Assembly: GCA_035222895.1 (NCBI GenBank) | Contig: JAVYIG010000038.1 | Coordinates: forward strand, 682,001-746,000 | From: Strongylocentrotus droebachiensis | Taxonomy: Eukaryota > Echinodermata > Echinoidea > Camarodonta > Strongylocentrotidae | Direction of reading: 5' to 3' | DNA: 64,000 nt | Part shown: positions 11,632 through 24,148 of the stretch, in pieces | How positions within the stretch are numbered: the stretch's first letter is position 1 | How the letters are laid out: each line of letters opens with the position of its first letter | Position numbers and translations under genes: made by a program | Notes under the pieces: generated by a model | What the model saw: only the letters and a program-made list of their open reading frames with translations | Databases searched by the model: none | Told to the model about the DNA's origin: nothing

Positions 11632-14600
11632 TTAATCATCACTCTCATCCGATTCCGATGTTGACTGTCCTTCTCTTTTCTCCAGCTCCTGGTGGATCTC
11701 GACTTTGAGTTCCTCCAGGAGGTGCTTGAGGTAGTCGGTCTCCTCGGCGTCGTCCTTTTCGAGGCTCTTCACGACCAGGAGATCGGTGAACATCACCCTC
11801 GCCATCATCAGCATAGCACGTGCACGGTCGAACAGACTTGCCTAATTAGAAAGTGGGAAAACAAAATATATTGAAATAATAATAATAATTCCGCTTTTAT
11901 ATAGCGATATAATGTCTCTAAGCGCTTTTATACAGATATACTATTAACCCGGTCATTAGATTCAATACTTGCCCGCACACACTGTGTGCACAATCACCAC
12001 TCCCTGGGGAGCATTCCAGCCAGGCGTTATTTGACATGAAACATTTGACTTGATGTTGAGGCAAGCGGTTGTCATGGAAATTGGTATGCAATTAGTATAG
12101 AAATGATGAGAAATGATAAAGGATGTATATGGACCTAGCTGTACTCTAATTTTATTTCAGAAGTCTTGCGTATCATAATAGTATACATATAAATGAACAA
12201 TTACGAATTCTATGAATACTTATGTTTGCGATTATATTTCTCTTGCGAAAGAGAAATCGATCTGTTTGAATGATTGATTAATTGATTGATTGATTGAATG
12301 GTTTATGCTTATTATGGTAATATGTTATATTACATTCTACACGATTGTTTTGAAACGTGTAACAATAGTAATATTCTGTAACAAAATTTAATAAAAGTGT
12401 TAATTCGAGAAAACAGTCCCCCTACAGAGGGTACATGTATTCAAAATTATATCGTTGAGCAAGTATGATTAGCAGTGCATAATAAGATAGGCATATTGTA
12501 ATAATGTATTGTATAATTCTTTTATCGTTTACACAATGCACATTATATGATATAAGAGGTGACATGAAAACAAAAAGGATAATTTTGCAGCCTTACTAAC
12601 AATTTGATACAACATCGAATCGTTATAATTAAGTAGGTCTCTTGCCTAAGTTCATGACTAAAAAATGTCAACCCGTAATATTATGAAACCACGGAATATA
12701 TTGAAAGGTTACGGCCCATTTACAATGTCAATATAATGTCTGAGCTATTCGTCTGGGTTTCCTTTTAATGTGTATTTTATCGATTTAGAGCACTCACTGG
12801 CAGTAATTGAATTTCATGCGCCCAAAACGAACGACATAGTTGTTCAGATGATATTGCGACTTTGTGCTCTGAAAGGCGTTATTTTTAACCAACCTTGAAA
12901 ATAAATCATTTATAGCTTGAAAAATTGTTGAGAATTGTGAACAGACATATTTCATTTTGAATGAAACTCTCATATATAATACACCTTATTTAAAACACAG
13001 AACACAAAACACAATGAAATCATCAATAGCGACGGATATAGGACTGTAAGGAAGAAAACTTATTTTATAATCGCTACACTTCCAAGGGGGGGGGGGGTCA
13101 GAGGGCATCCCTTCTCCTCCATCTGACCGCTTTTCCTTTTCAGCTCATTTTTACCTTGGGCCCCCTTCCACACCCCTCCCCTCCCCCTGCCCTCCCACCC
13201 CCCCCCCCCCCCCGTCAACAATATTTTGGATCCACCAATAATTGCACCCCCATGATTTCCCCCCAAAATGGTAATACTTTCGAACCCTGAGCCTCCCTCT
13301 CACATAGTTACTGCCTTTAATAAAACATTAACATGAACTCATAAACACGCCCAGCCAAACACTATTTACCATCGGATATCATGTATTCATTCCGTTGCTA
13401 CGGTCTTTTGTCACGTGATGTTTGGTGGCTGTATTTACAAACGCCATGGAATTTGCCGATCTCTATGAATATTTTATTGGCCGACATGCGAGCGTGGCTC
13501 GTTCAACAAAGAGACCCTATTGTTTGCGACACTGGACAGACAATTTGAAGACTGAACCTATAATAAATTATTTCAACCTGGATGATAAATTAAGGTCATT
13601 TGTAAATGGAAGGAAAACAAAATCTTTGCATAATACCCCAGTCACAACGAGAAGACTGATCCAAATTTCTCTAAAAATATGAGAGTGTGTTTTCCTCGCC
13701 TTACTATATAACTCCCTATTAAAGTTAGTGAAACGGCGATTTTTGTAATTTTGGAGGTTGAAAAATGTTGATTTGTAATTCTACTATTGGACTAATATAA
13801 TGATGGTGACAAGTAATGATGATGATCTTACCTCAACATAATCTCGTACTTTCTTGACTTGGTTTCTAACGTTACTGATCTGACCGCTTATACCCCACAT
13901 ACCATAGCCTGTATTAAGCTGAGAATTACTGCTATAAAACTCATGTAACCTGTTGAAAAAAGATTGAGACAAGAAACATGGACGTTGTGTTAACGGAAAG
14001 TATAATTATAATCTAATTGTGATAGCTCAGTGATAGAGCCTAGTGGTCTCGTAACCGGGTCGTTTTCACTGGCTGCCTGCAATAGCAACAAACAACAAAC
14101 TCCGTTTCGTTGACGATCAGCCAGGCATGAAGTCTTTCGTCTCCTTTGTTGTTAGGGCAGACAGCCAGTGGAACCATGGTGGAACGGATTCGTTTAAGAA
14201 TAACATTATGGAAATGCATTACTTTAATTAATTATATTATTTTAAACAAACAGAACTTTGTTATTCCTGGCTCATTTTTCCTCATTAAGGTGTCATAATG
14301 AAAGGGCAAAAAATGAACTTTCTAGAAAAGTGATTTCCTCTTTGAAATTCAGATACCGTCCGCCAAATGTCTTTTTGGTACCCTTTCTTCAAATTGTTTT
14401 TAATCACTCATGCGTGAAATATGCATCATATGGTTGCATTAAAATAATGAAAGAGGAGGATCTAAGCTTTACAAATACAATCATAATTGTGATTAAGTTA
14501 TGATAAAACATCGATAACTCTCGGGTTCGTTTTTTTCTGCGACGCACTGTAGAGTTTAGCACAAAATTCTTTGGAATCAGCAACCTTGACAACTTCTTCT

Positions 14601-17396
14601 TCTTCTTCTTCTTCTTCAATTGAAGTACAGGCTATCATGTTGTCGGTGTATCTTTGTACTTGAAGTTGTGCAGATATATGTACAGTGCTGTGGAAGATCT
14701 AATCTATGTGCGGTTAAAAAGAAAAGAACTTGACCAATATTACGTCACACTTCGGTACTCTATACAAAATTATGCTCGTTTACAAACTCCTATAAATAGC
14801 ATCACCTTGTGACGTCATCCTCTCTATCGTCCCACATGGACGACTCTGGTTCCACCCTGTAGAGTCGCACACAGAAATCAGGCGAGATCTTATTGACTAG
14901 GAGCGTCGTCATGAACGTCGACGGTATGGGTTTCCCGATCCGCGGCATGACCAGGGTGTGCTTTCGGAGGACGAGGTGGTTCTTGATCTCGCCCTCGGCC
15001 TCGCACAGCGTGGTCAAGCTCCTCGTCATCTGCTCGTGCCGGAGCTCGTCCAGCGTACCGATCCAGATGTAGAAGGCGAAACGGAAGACCTTCTCGAGGA
15101 TGAGGTAGGCTAATCTGAAAGGAGAATAACATTTAAAAACTTTACAAAATAACTTATTTTGAAAGCCAAATGCCTGTTGCATGCACACGAGTAGTCTAGT
15201 CTGCAGGCAGACTCAAATTTGGCACTCTAACATAATTCCTAAAGCCTTGAGCAGAGCCTAGCTCTGTCAATCTCTGCTAAGTAAAGGCTAAATCAGCTAA
15301 ATTACAGACCACAGAGCCCCTGCATTCTGTTCTCAGCATTATAGTATCATGGTGCAGACACTGTTACGCACATCGACTGACAATGGTTCGAGCCTGCAAA
15401 CTCCGAAGAGTTCGTACGATTGTGTTATAACCTCCCCTAATCATGGATATACTAGCGTCACTATTATATCCATGCCCTTATCAAAAGCATAACCAGTGCA
15501 TATCACAGCATTACCCCGTTGCAAATAAGGCGTCATTCTACTGGCGTAGGAATGCGTCAGCGACTGGTGCGTTTTTTGACGCGCCATATGAGCTTGACAC
15601 AAAACGTTAGTTCAATTGAATAATGTACATATTGCAATGAATTACTGGCGTATGGGAAGGACTGCCTTCATCGGCTTCAATAGCGCAGGTGATTCTCTTT
15701 GATTAAACACACGAATTGACGCTTCATGTGCAAGGTCTATCATTTGTTTTAATTGCGTCATTACCTGCGCTAATCAATCCATCGAAGGCAATAAAACTTC
15801 AGGCCAGTAATTCAACCCAATGTTTGCGCTATTCGTGTTACATCTTTCTTCTTTTTCATTTGTGCAATGTCAATCGCACAAGATCGGCCAAAGACTGCGC
15901 CAGCCGCTGACACAGTCCCGACGTCACATAAAGACGCAACGGATACGCTAGGCATATTGTAATACCCATAATAGTAATTTACAAAGAAAGTGGTTTAAGG
16001 AAATGCAAGAAGGGTCTAGACACTAGGGGCACCGGCATCATGGGGGGCGGTGTAACTTGGTAAATTATACACGATTTTACAATACCATTGATTAGAAGGG
16101 CAATGTAGGACGAGGTTGTATCATCTTCTATTCACGTTGCCTCCCTCTTTTAGTATTTCCCACCTGTCCGCCCCCTCCATTGATTTGGCCATTTGGGGGG
16201 CGCTTCCCCCCCCCCCCCTTGCCCCTGTCGGCTCTTCTGATGAAAGGGGTTACCTGGCCATGTCAGAGCGAACACTGCGGACGTCGGGTTCATAGCCCGC
16301 TGTTCGTTTTCGGATCAAGATGGCGGAGATCAGCTGCTGTTGGGGCTCTTGCTGTGCAAGAATCATGTCAATCCGAGGTTGAACGATGGTACGACTACGA
16401 AGGTACTTCATCTTCGGGTGCTCGAACTCCATCATGACCTGGCATTCGAAGACAATGAAAGAAAACATGACGTAATTTATTGTTGGTGTATGTTGCCAAC
16501 TTCAATAGAATTGTAAGGTTGATATTTCACGATTCTTCTAAAATCTGCGTATTCAGTGGTTTTCGTAATTCAGAGGCATAACTGTTTATTTTACTGAATC
16601 ACATGGGAAAAAACGAGGTCGCACAACCCTGCAATCCTTCCTATTTTAGATTAAAGGAAGACAATTTAAAAAATTGTACCCTTTAAGACATTTCTTTATC
16701 CACCCTCGACTTTAGTCCCTCTAGAATTTTTTGAAATCCATCGTAGAGTTTGTTTATAATCCTCAATGGGTTAATTAGGTTACTCTCACCCTATCTTTTC
16801 AGGAATTATCGGAATTGTGCCCCTCCACTTCGTTTTACGAAAACCTGGACTACATCCCCCTATGACAGACCATGCTGTAGCTGCCCGGTATGTTTTGATA
16901 TTAGATGGGTAGGAATGTATTCCTTGAATGCTTTGAGTTTCTCAGGGTAGCTGGACTAAAGACAGGTATTACTTTGTAGGCACATTTATCATTTCGCATT
17001 TCTCTGACGAAACTTCGAGCACATCTACCTTTCAATTTGCAATGAATGTTTTTATAAATTTCAATTGTCCTGGTTGTTCATTATGGACTAGATATATTTT
17101 ATACAGTTGATTTGTAAATAAATATTAGCTTATTGATATGTTATACCATAGCGTACCTGGTCTAGAGTCTTGCCCTGTCTCTCAAGGATGTAGGTTAACG
17201 TCTCATAAAGACGTCCCTGGATAAACTTGGATTCCTTGAGGAGTTCCGCCTTCCCCATCCTAATATCTTGAAGAATAATACCATACAGAGCTGTGCACGT
17301 ATCCTCCATTACCAGCCGGTTGTACTTATAATGGTTGTCGATGTTAGGGTACTTCTTGTTTTTCTCCCGTAGCTTGTCGTATTGTGATGCTGCCAT
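11632..17396 (-). CDS. Uncharacterised five-exon gene, paralog A (353 aa)
   Basis: Exons on the minus strand are 17396..17157, 16438..16254, 15114..14806, 13949..13832 and 11841..11632. All junctions are GT/AG, phases match, and the total of 1062 bases gives 353 aa. I do not recognise the family. The chain starts MAASQYDKLREKNKKYPNID. Exon 2 has KMKYLRSRTIVQP and RKRTAGYEPDVRSVRSDMAR. Exon 3 has FAFYIWIGTLDELRHEQM and KPIPSTFMTTLLVNKISPDF. Exon 4 has TGYGMWGISGQISNVRNQVK. Exon 5 has FDRARAMLMMARVMFTDLLV and an acidic serine-rich tail (STSESDESDD). No signal peptide is evident; it looks like a soluble, largely helical protein. Paralog B at 27634-31482 matches throughout. Copy A has an intron (16253..15115) absent from B, and lacks B's intron before the DTC motif. 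The start is the first ATG in frame; a 5' UTR exon is possible. Confidence 0.82.
11875..12030 (-). mobile_element. SINE fragment
   Basis: The reverse complement shows the family tail pattern (ATATAGCGATATAATGTCTC, read on plus) and the body motif ACTCCCTGGGGAGCATTCCA, shared with the SINE at 9832-10143. The tRNA-like head is missing. It lies in the last intron of paralog A. Confidence 0.6.
14067..14170. mobile_element. Short inverted-repeat element
   Basis: CACTGGCTGCCTGC (14067-14080) pairs with GCAGACAGCCAGTG (14157-14170) with one mismatch, and inner CAACAAA-rich sequence pairs further. Just upstream (14021-14060) is an A-box-like GATAGCTCAGTGATAGAGC. The whole may be a small foldback element or a SINE with a hairpin body. 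It lies in the intron between exons 3 and 4 of paralog A. Confidence 0.4.
15511..15945. repeat. Long imperfect foldback repeat rich in GCGTC motifs
   Basis: The left half contains GAATTACTGGCG, TGCCTTCATCGG and AATAGCGCAGGTGA; the right half contains their reverse partners in mirrored order (TTACCTGCGCT, CGAAGGCA, CCAGTAATTC). Outer segments (GCGTCAGCGACTGGTGCG against CGCCAGCCGCTGACAC) also pair. The arms are about 200 bases and roughly 70% matched by eye. A sequence with similar words (TGCGCTATTTGCCTTCATAG) occurs near 23896-23916. It lies in the exon 2-3 intron of paralog A. Confidence 0.65.
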
Positions 17397-18423
17397 GGTT
17401 GGAGTGTTTCTTTGGAGGAAACGACTGAATTAGAGTCTATGGAATGAAATAACATTATTTTATTAATCATTATTGCCACAATTATAGTTTTCATCGTCAT
17501 AATAATCATGATCATGATCATTATCGTTGTCATCATCACCAACAACATCGTAATCAACAGCATCACAATCAACATTCATTATTTTTAACCGATATTATTG
17601 TTATTTTCTGTCGCGTTTTGTTTATTTTCGTTATGATTATATTTACCGATGACTATTTCTGCCCGAGTGCTAATTTAAAAAAAAAGGGTGTAGGCTTTCA
17701 GATAAATGTATGAAATCACCTAAAGTTTGCAGTCCTATCCGAAGGACCCGTTACTTGAAAAATTGATGTCTTCGTTATGAACCTTAATTAACACAATATT
17801 GAAACTTGAAACATGAAGACCCTTGAAATTGTCGAGTTTCAAACCATTTTAAATGCAGCATTACATTTTGCAACTGTGGATTTTGTTGTAAATATTCTGT
17901 TTCGAAGTAAAAAAATAACGAACCAACCAGCTAGACAACCAAAACATGAACCTACAAGTTTGGTTATGCCCTGAATTTCAATGTTACGTGACTTTCCCCT
18001 CCTTCCCCAAATCGAAAACAGAGAAGAGTCATTTAGAGGAATAATGAGGAGAAACGAGACACAATAATCTTCACGGATTTGTTTTAAGACCATATCGGAA
18101 ATCCTTAATTAAAGAATTATTGTATTTTGTTTATAAAAATGATCGCTCTTGCCATGACTCGTGTTCGGGGGAAATAGAGTAACATCGCCTTGTATTGTTC
18201 ACACATATATGATATCATTGAAAATAACGGTTTTGTGTTATTTGTATATCAAACTAAAAAATGAAAGCTTCTGTTTTATTACTGTATGAAAGCTTTGTTC
18301 GCTGTACAGACTTGGAAATGAAGGGGGAAAAAATGTTGGGCATGCTGAAAGTGTTTATCATGCCATATAGTTGCTAGTGTAGTTGTATATAGTATAGTTG
18401 TTAGCAGCATTATCCGTATAGTT

Positions 18424-18650
18424 ATGGTGATGGTGATGTTGACAGTAGTAGTAACAGTAGTAGTAGTAGTGATAGTAGTAGTAGTAGTGGTAGTGGTAAT
18501 GGTAGCGGTAGCAGTAACAGTAGCAGCTGTAGTAGTAGTAGAAGTAGTAGTGGTAGTGGAAATAGTAGTGGTAGTGGTAGTTGTAGTGGTAGTGGTAGTA
18601 GTAGTATAGAAGTGGTAATAGTAGTATCAGTAACAGCTAGCAGCAGCAGC

Positions 18651-18683
<33 letters not shown>

Positions 18684-18720
18684 TGTAGTAGTAGCAGCAG
18701 CAGCAGCATTAGAAGCATTG
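18424..18720. repeat. Compound trinucleotide repeat (GTA/GTG/CAG)n
   Basis: Runs of GTA and GTG triplets change into AGC and GTA triplets near 18640-18710. Both strands read through as homopolymeric ORFs (V-rich, S-rich, L-rich), which are artefacts. Confidence 0.95.
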
Positions 18721-20206
18721 GCAGCAGCACTTATAGTAAAATAAGTAACACAATTTCTGACAGGAGCTGCAACCATTTAGTGATGCCATTACATTCTAAG
18801 CACAGGCGCCACATTAAATAATAATTTGATATCCATGGATAGATCTATTTATGGTCGCCCATCCCATCCGAGTCTACTATACCCCATCGTTTGAGCGGTA
18901 AATAACTGACATAGTTGAAACGCGGGAGATAATAGGTTTCATCATAGCGATCTCAATCATCGGCAGTCAAAACAGCATCACTGCTGAGATACATCTTCAT
19001 AACAGCTATAGGTTAGGCCGCCTTCATGTTCAAGCTCTAGGTGTAAATGGCGGTCTCCAGCATTTTTCAACTTTGAAATGATTTGTCAACTATGCGTGTT
19101 TTTTTTAATTTTTATTATTTAATTGATTTATATTATGATATGATTATAAATGTATTTTGAATGTTGTTATTAATGTACCTAGCTTGAATATCACTTTTTA
19201 TTATTTTGAAAAATGCAGGAAAAGGGGGGGATGGTGCCGTCATCCCCAGCGGCTGGTAAAGATTTGTACCAGAGATTTAAAACAAAACAACACATTTAGC
19301 AGGTAACGTTAATAAGAACAAGGTGTAATAGTAATTGTTCTTATTGTAGTAGTTCGACTAGTAGAGTCTTAGAATCAAGCTTGTATAGGAGTATAAATAT
19401 CATCCTTATCATCCACATCATCATTATTACTATCATCATTATCATTATTATAATTATTATCATTGTTATGTTTTTATTTATTATCATTGTTATTATTGTT
19501 ACTATCATTAACATTGTTTTTATTATAATACACGTTGTCATTGTTAAGATCTACTAATAATAACAATACTACTACTACTACTACTACTGATTATAATAAT
19601 ATTAAGAATAATAATGATAGTAATAAAAATGATAATGATATCGATTGTTTAGGAGCGCTAAATACAAAAAAGTATCTTAGCGTATATAGTCGGAGTTGTT
19701 ATAGTTAGTTGTAGGAGTAGAAGTAGTATATAGTGGTGGTAACAGTCATGTACCAGCAGTATAAGCATACTTGTGAAAAGCTGTCATTTTACTTTACCTG
19801 CAGAAGATATAGAATTGTATTTTATTGTTCTGCAGAAGATATAAAATTGTATGTTTTGTTGCTCTGCAGAAGACAGTTGCAGGAGAATGAGAAAGCAAGA
19901 CAGGGTGTTAATCAATTCCAGTTCGCATTACTAGAACATGTGGTATCCCCGCATGCCTACCATAACTCTACATCTCTGACTGTCATGACACAGATAGCAT
20001 TTCTGACATACCACATCAGTTATCTTAACGAACCATTTCACATCTGATTTGTATTACTGTTCATTGGTGCATTGGTATGCCCGTTCGTCACAAACAGTGT
20101 AGTCTAGTATGAAATAGTATGCTTCTTCCGTTAATATCCTGGTACTCACACATGACACAGCAAAGAGAGAAGGCGCCATTTTAGTACAACCGTAGCTATG
20201 AACATG

Positions 20207-20338
20207 GGGCCCGTTTCTCGAAACCGTCATAAGTCTAACTTCTTGACTATCCCATTGAAAGGTGTATTATAAAATTAACACGCGTTTCAAAGGGATAGAC
20301 AATAATTTAGACTAATGACGGTTTCGAGAAACGGGCCC
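20207..20338. mobile_element. 132-bp MITE with GGGCCCGTTTCTCG ends
   Basis: GGGCCCGTTTCTCGAAACCG at the left end pairs exactly with the reverse complement at the right end (CGGTTTCGAGAAACGGGCCC), and pairing continues with small interruptions (ATAAGTCTAA / TTTAGACTAA). The flanks share CAT/ATG bases, so the target duplication is unclear. No coding content. Confidence 0.85.
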
Positions 20339-20367
20339 ATGATGAACATAGCTCTTAATGTTATTAT

Positions 20368-20368
<1 letters not shown>

Positions 20369-20398
<30 letters not shown>

Positions 20399-20597
20399 CT
20401 CTCTCTCTCTCTCTCTCTCTTTCTCCCTCTCGCTCTCTCTTCCAGTATCTCTTCTTTATCTCCTATACGCTATCTCTTAGCCATTGATTGCATTTTAAAG
20501 CAGCACATGGGCTTCTGACTCTATACCACCTTACCCCTCTTTATTTTCTTCCCTAAAATCTCAAACTCCTAATTTTTTTCCCACTAAACTTAACCCT

Positions 20598-20643
<46 letters not shown>

Positions 20644-20700
20644 TCTCTCTCTCACTCCCTCCCTTCCGTCCCCCTCTCTCCATCTCTCTTTCTCGCCCTC
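20369..20700. repeat. Two (CT)n tracts with AT-rich spacer
   Basis: CT runs occur at about 20369-20442 and 20602-20700, separated by about 150 bases of pyrimidine-biased sequence. Confidence 0.85.
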
Positions 20701-22343
20701 TCTTAACATATCGATATAATATATTCTAGTTATTGGGCATGATCATATTGTGCACATGTGCATGCAAAGACCAATAATATTTAGTCGTACCCTTTGCGCC
20801 AATAATTATAGATACCACTGAAACATAATCATATGTGAATAGAACCAAGGTTGTTATATATTGATATAGACAGGTTATTTGTTTTCATGGCCGTCTGCTA
20901 TTGAATGATGCATGCGTGACAGTAGGATAATTAGACGTTAATTTACATGGTTGCCTATCACAGCATGGGTCTTTTAAATACGGCCATTACTATTGTAACA
21001 TGATGGGGGAAATCCCGATTATTTTGGGTACTGTTGCCAAGTCGTTACTATGTGGATCCATAATCAGATGACAAGCTAATTAGGAGGTAGGGACTTTACC
21101 GCCTTACCCCCCCCCCCCCTCCCCCCCCCCCCCCTCCCCACCCCCATTTTTATATTATTGATAATTTTACTAAACGTATATTCGGGAAGAAAATGATAAA
21201 ACGTCTAAATTCTTACTCGCTCTCTCTTCAACGACACAGTTGATAGGAAAGCGACGTGATTTTGCCTTGCTTGTTGCTAATTGTTTGGTTGACTTTTCGC
21301 AGACTCGTTTGGTAGCATCTATCCAAAAAGATATGGGCTGCGCCCTTTGGTATGTTCTAGCATTAACATTCATTATCAGCAGCTGCTAACAACAGGAGAG
21401 TCCTCCACTGTAATTTCTTTATCTTAACACGTGGAGTGTATGTGTAGGCCTATGTAGGCTACATTCATTTTGTGGCATCAGTATACTATATACAAATAAT
21501 AATGTTAATAGAAGTAATGATAATAATAACAAAAAAAAGTATAATAATAATAGTGGGTTCTTGTAGAGCGCTCATGTCTGTCGGACCTTACATTTCTGTA
21601 ATAGTAATAGAAAATGCCCCTGTAACAAATGCAATATTACCGTACAATGTGAAAATGAAGCTCGTTTTGTGTATCTTTTGGAGAAAGAACTGGACATTTG
21701 TTAGAGTAGGCATACAGTTGGAAACAAACAAATCACTCAATCAAATCATCATCCTCGCAAATGTTATTCATAAGAGATTCATTCATATTGGCTTCAGGAT
21801 GTATACTTACCTAATGACGGTTTCGTTCTCACTGTTCAATTTGTAAACATCAAGACTGTTCGTCACACGAGTCTCGTCATCTTCACAACCAGAAATCTTT
21901 TATTTTTCAAACAGAAATATTCTTTATTTCCTACACAACTTTAAACGAGTGTATGCGATTCCTCCTAGTCCTAGTAGAAAGAAGAAAAAAACAATCAAAA
22001 ACAAACAACGTTTCGAAAATAGCAAAGTTTATTTGAAAAGCCCTGAAACTGTAACGTAAGGAGAGAGTTTGATCTAAAAAAAAGGGGACGGACGATATAT
22101 AATCAATATAAGTCCTTTCCTTTCAACTATCTTTTCTTATCTTATATTTCATTGTTATGAGTATCGATTCGGTGTACAAAAGGCAAAGTAGGATTATCTC
22201 CAAGATGGCGAATTTTGTAAATGATGTGCCAACAGTGATAAACGGATAAAGTAGAGTAGGGAATAATTTTAAAAAATGAGCATTACGAGGAGGGTACTTT
22301 ATCATTAGACTCTGAAAAAAGTGCTACAGACAGTAAATTATGC

Positions 22344-22387
22344 GACCCCCCCCTTTCTCTACCCCTTCTCCCCCCCCCCCCCTTTCT

Positions 22388-22428
<41 letters not shown>
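22344..22428. repeat. Poly-C and (CT)n tract
   Basis: Three C runs with T interruptions lead into about 32 bases of CT. The R/E/G-rich ORF over it is an artefact. Confidence 0.9.
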
Positions 22429-22430
<2 letters not shown>

Positions 22431-22849
22431 CTCCAAGCTGTATATTTTTGTTCATTACAATGAGTAAATAACGGTATGACGGTTATGACCATGCCGACTA
22501 TGTTTATAATAATACTCATATCGAGAACAAACTATATTGTAATATTGTTTCAATAAGCTGCAGATATATTCCCTTCCCTTTTCCTTGTCTTTTGTAGTTA
22601 ACTGTGAGTATCGGTTCATGTATCCCTGTAAACTTTCTTTCCCTGTTTTAGCGTGTATTTGTATTTTATAAACTTTACTTTAGTTAATTATGTCATTTGT
22701 AGTTTAAGGAGCCTATCAACAACAAGCTCTGCTTTTGATACATTATTCTGAATAGTGTGTACCGTTATTGTATGTACATGTATATTATAATCATTTTCAA
22801 TATGTTGTTACACTATTTGTAAAATGAGATATTGTTGAAACCAATAAAC

Positions 22850-22912
22850 TATCTCTCTCTCTCTCTCTCCCTCCCTCTCTCTCTCTCTCTCTCCCTCCCT
22901 CTCTTTCTCTCC
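22850..22912. repeat. (CT)n tract
   Basis: CT dinucleotide runs with CCCTCC interruptions. Confidence 0.9.
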
Positions 22913-23973
22913 TATATGCTACCAATACACAACCCAACCGCACGCGAGTCAATACACCGAATACTACAAACAGATAGATATTTTGATAAATAGATTTAAT
23001 TCTTAATAAACATGTACATACATATAAATGAACATTTGCACAATACTTCTGCATCTCTGTCTCTCGATACTTTGACTCCTAAAAATATAAGAAACGTTAT
23101 TATGATAATAATTATTAAAATATTGGCATACATATGATATTCGTTTATCAGTTCAATACGTGTAATCAAGAATGTGTTTTCGCATGGAACAATAATCCGT
23201 GAATTAGCTGCACTGAATAGCGCTGTTGTGTCGAAGTGATAGGGAGATGGATAATATGCAAATGTAGATGCATTGGCTGGATAGTAATATTCATTCCATT
23301 CGTAATATAACAAAATACCAATAAAATATAGATGTATCAAATGAACAACCACACGTCTAGATGATGAAAAGGTTGCGAATAATATCAATTTAAAATGTAT
23401 GTAGAGAATATTTGTGCAAAATATGTTTCAAATTAAATAACATTTGCTTTTAATAGTAAAATGCTAAAGACCAGAGTAATGTTATTCCATTATAATAGTA
23501 ATTGTTGATCTTTAATCAAAGGGTAAACTGAAATCTTTTCGATCATTATTATTATTATTATTATGCTTCAATAATTGTAAAGTGATTACGCAAGAACTAA
23601 AAGTAAAACTATCGATATGGAAATGGCCAACAAGTGACCAAATTTTCTCAAAGTATAGAATAAACACTTTTTTAAAATCAAACATCATAAACGTTATTTG
23701 TCTACCAAATCAAAAACTGCGAATGTATATGTCGTCACTAACGATCACTTTAAACGTTTATGTAGCACTCAGTCCCGTCTTGCACAAAATGTGTTGTGTT
23801 ATTGACGTAAAACTGCGTCAACGATTGACGCTGCCTGACGCGTCGTGTGAGAGCGACATCTTCCAAAATTAACAATACATTAGTTAGGTGAGTATGCGCT
23901 ATTTGCCTTCATAGGCTTGTGATTACGTAATCGGAATAACGCCTCGCGCGCACCAGGCTTGGGGCTTTTTGAA

Positions 23974-24148
23974 AGCTCATCAGTACTAGTGTAAAGAAGG
24001 GAAGGGTGGTAACTGGACAGGTGGTTATCTCATCAACTCAGCTCTCAAATAACATTAAAAAAAGAGGATCATGGGGGACCAATGGTCACCGATTAGGCAT
24101 TGTTTGTTATATAGAGGGCGCAAGTAGCTACAAGTAGTGAGTGGGCCT
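23974..24148 (-). mobile_element. TTAA-type MITE, family 2 copy 1
   Basis: It shares GACAGGTGG, CTCAGCTCTCAA, AGAGGATCATGGGGGA and TATATAGAGGG words, in the same order, with the reverse complement of 32836-33023. The right end GTGGGCCT is followed by TTAA (24149-24152); the left flank is TTGA, a one-base variant. Non-coding. Confidence 0.75.

Noticed and set aside
13422..13682. 86-codon ORF inside a paralog A intron
   Set aside because: No recognisable motif and no clear splice signals. It could be a remnant, but nothing supports it.
16022..16237. Possible inverted-repeat element next to exon 2 of paralog A
   Set aside because: AGGGGCA ends face each other across poly-G/poly-C, but the match is only 7-8 bases and no target duplication was found.
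21472..21846. 124-codon ORF as a gene
   Set aside because: It is rich in I/V/N from AT-rich sequence, lacks splice context or motif, and begins in an ATA/ATT-rich stretch.
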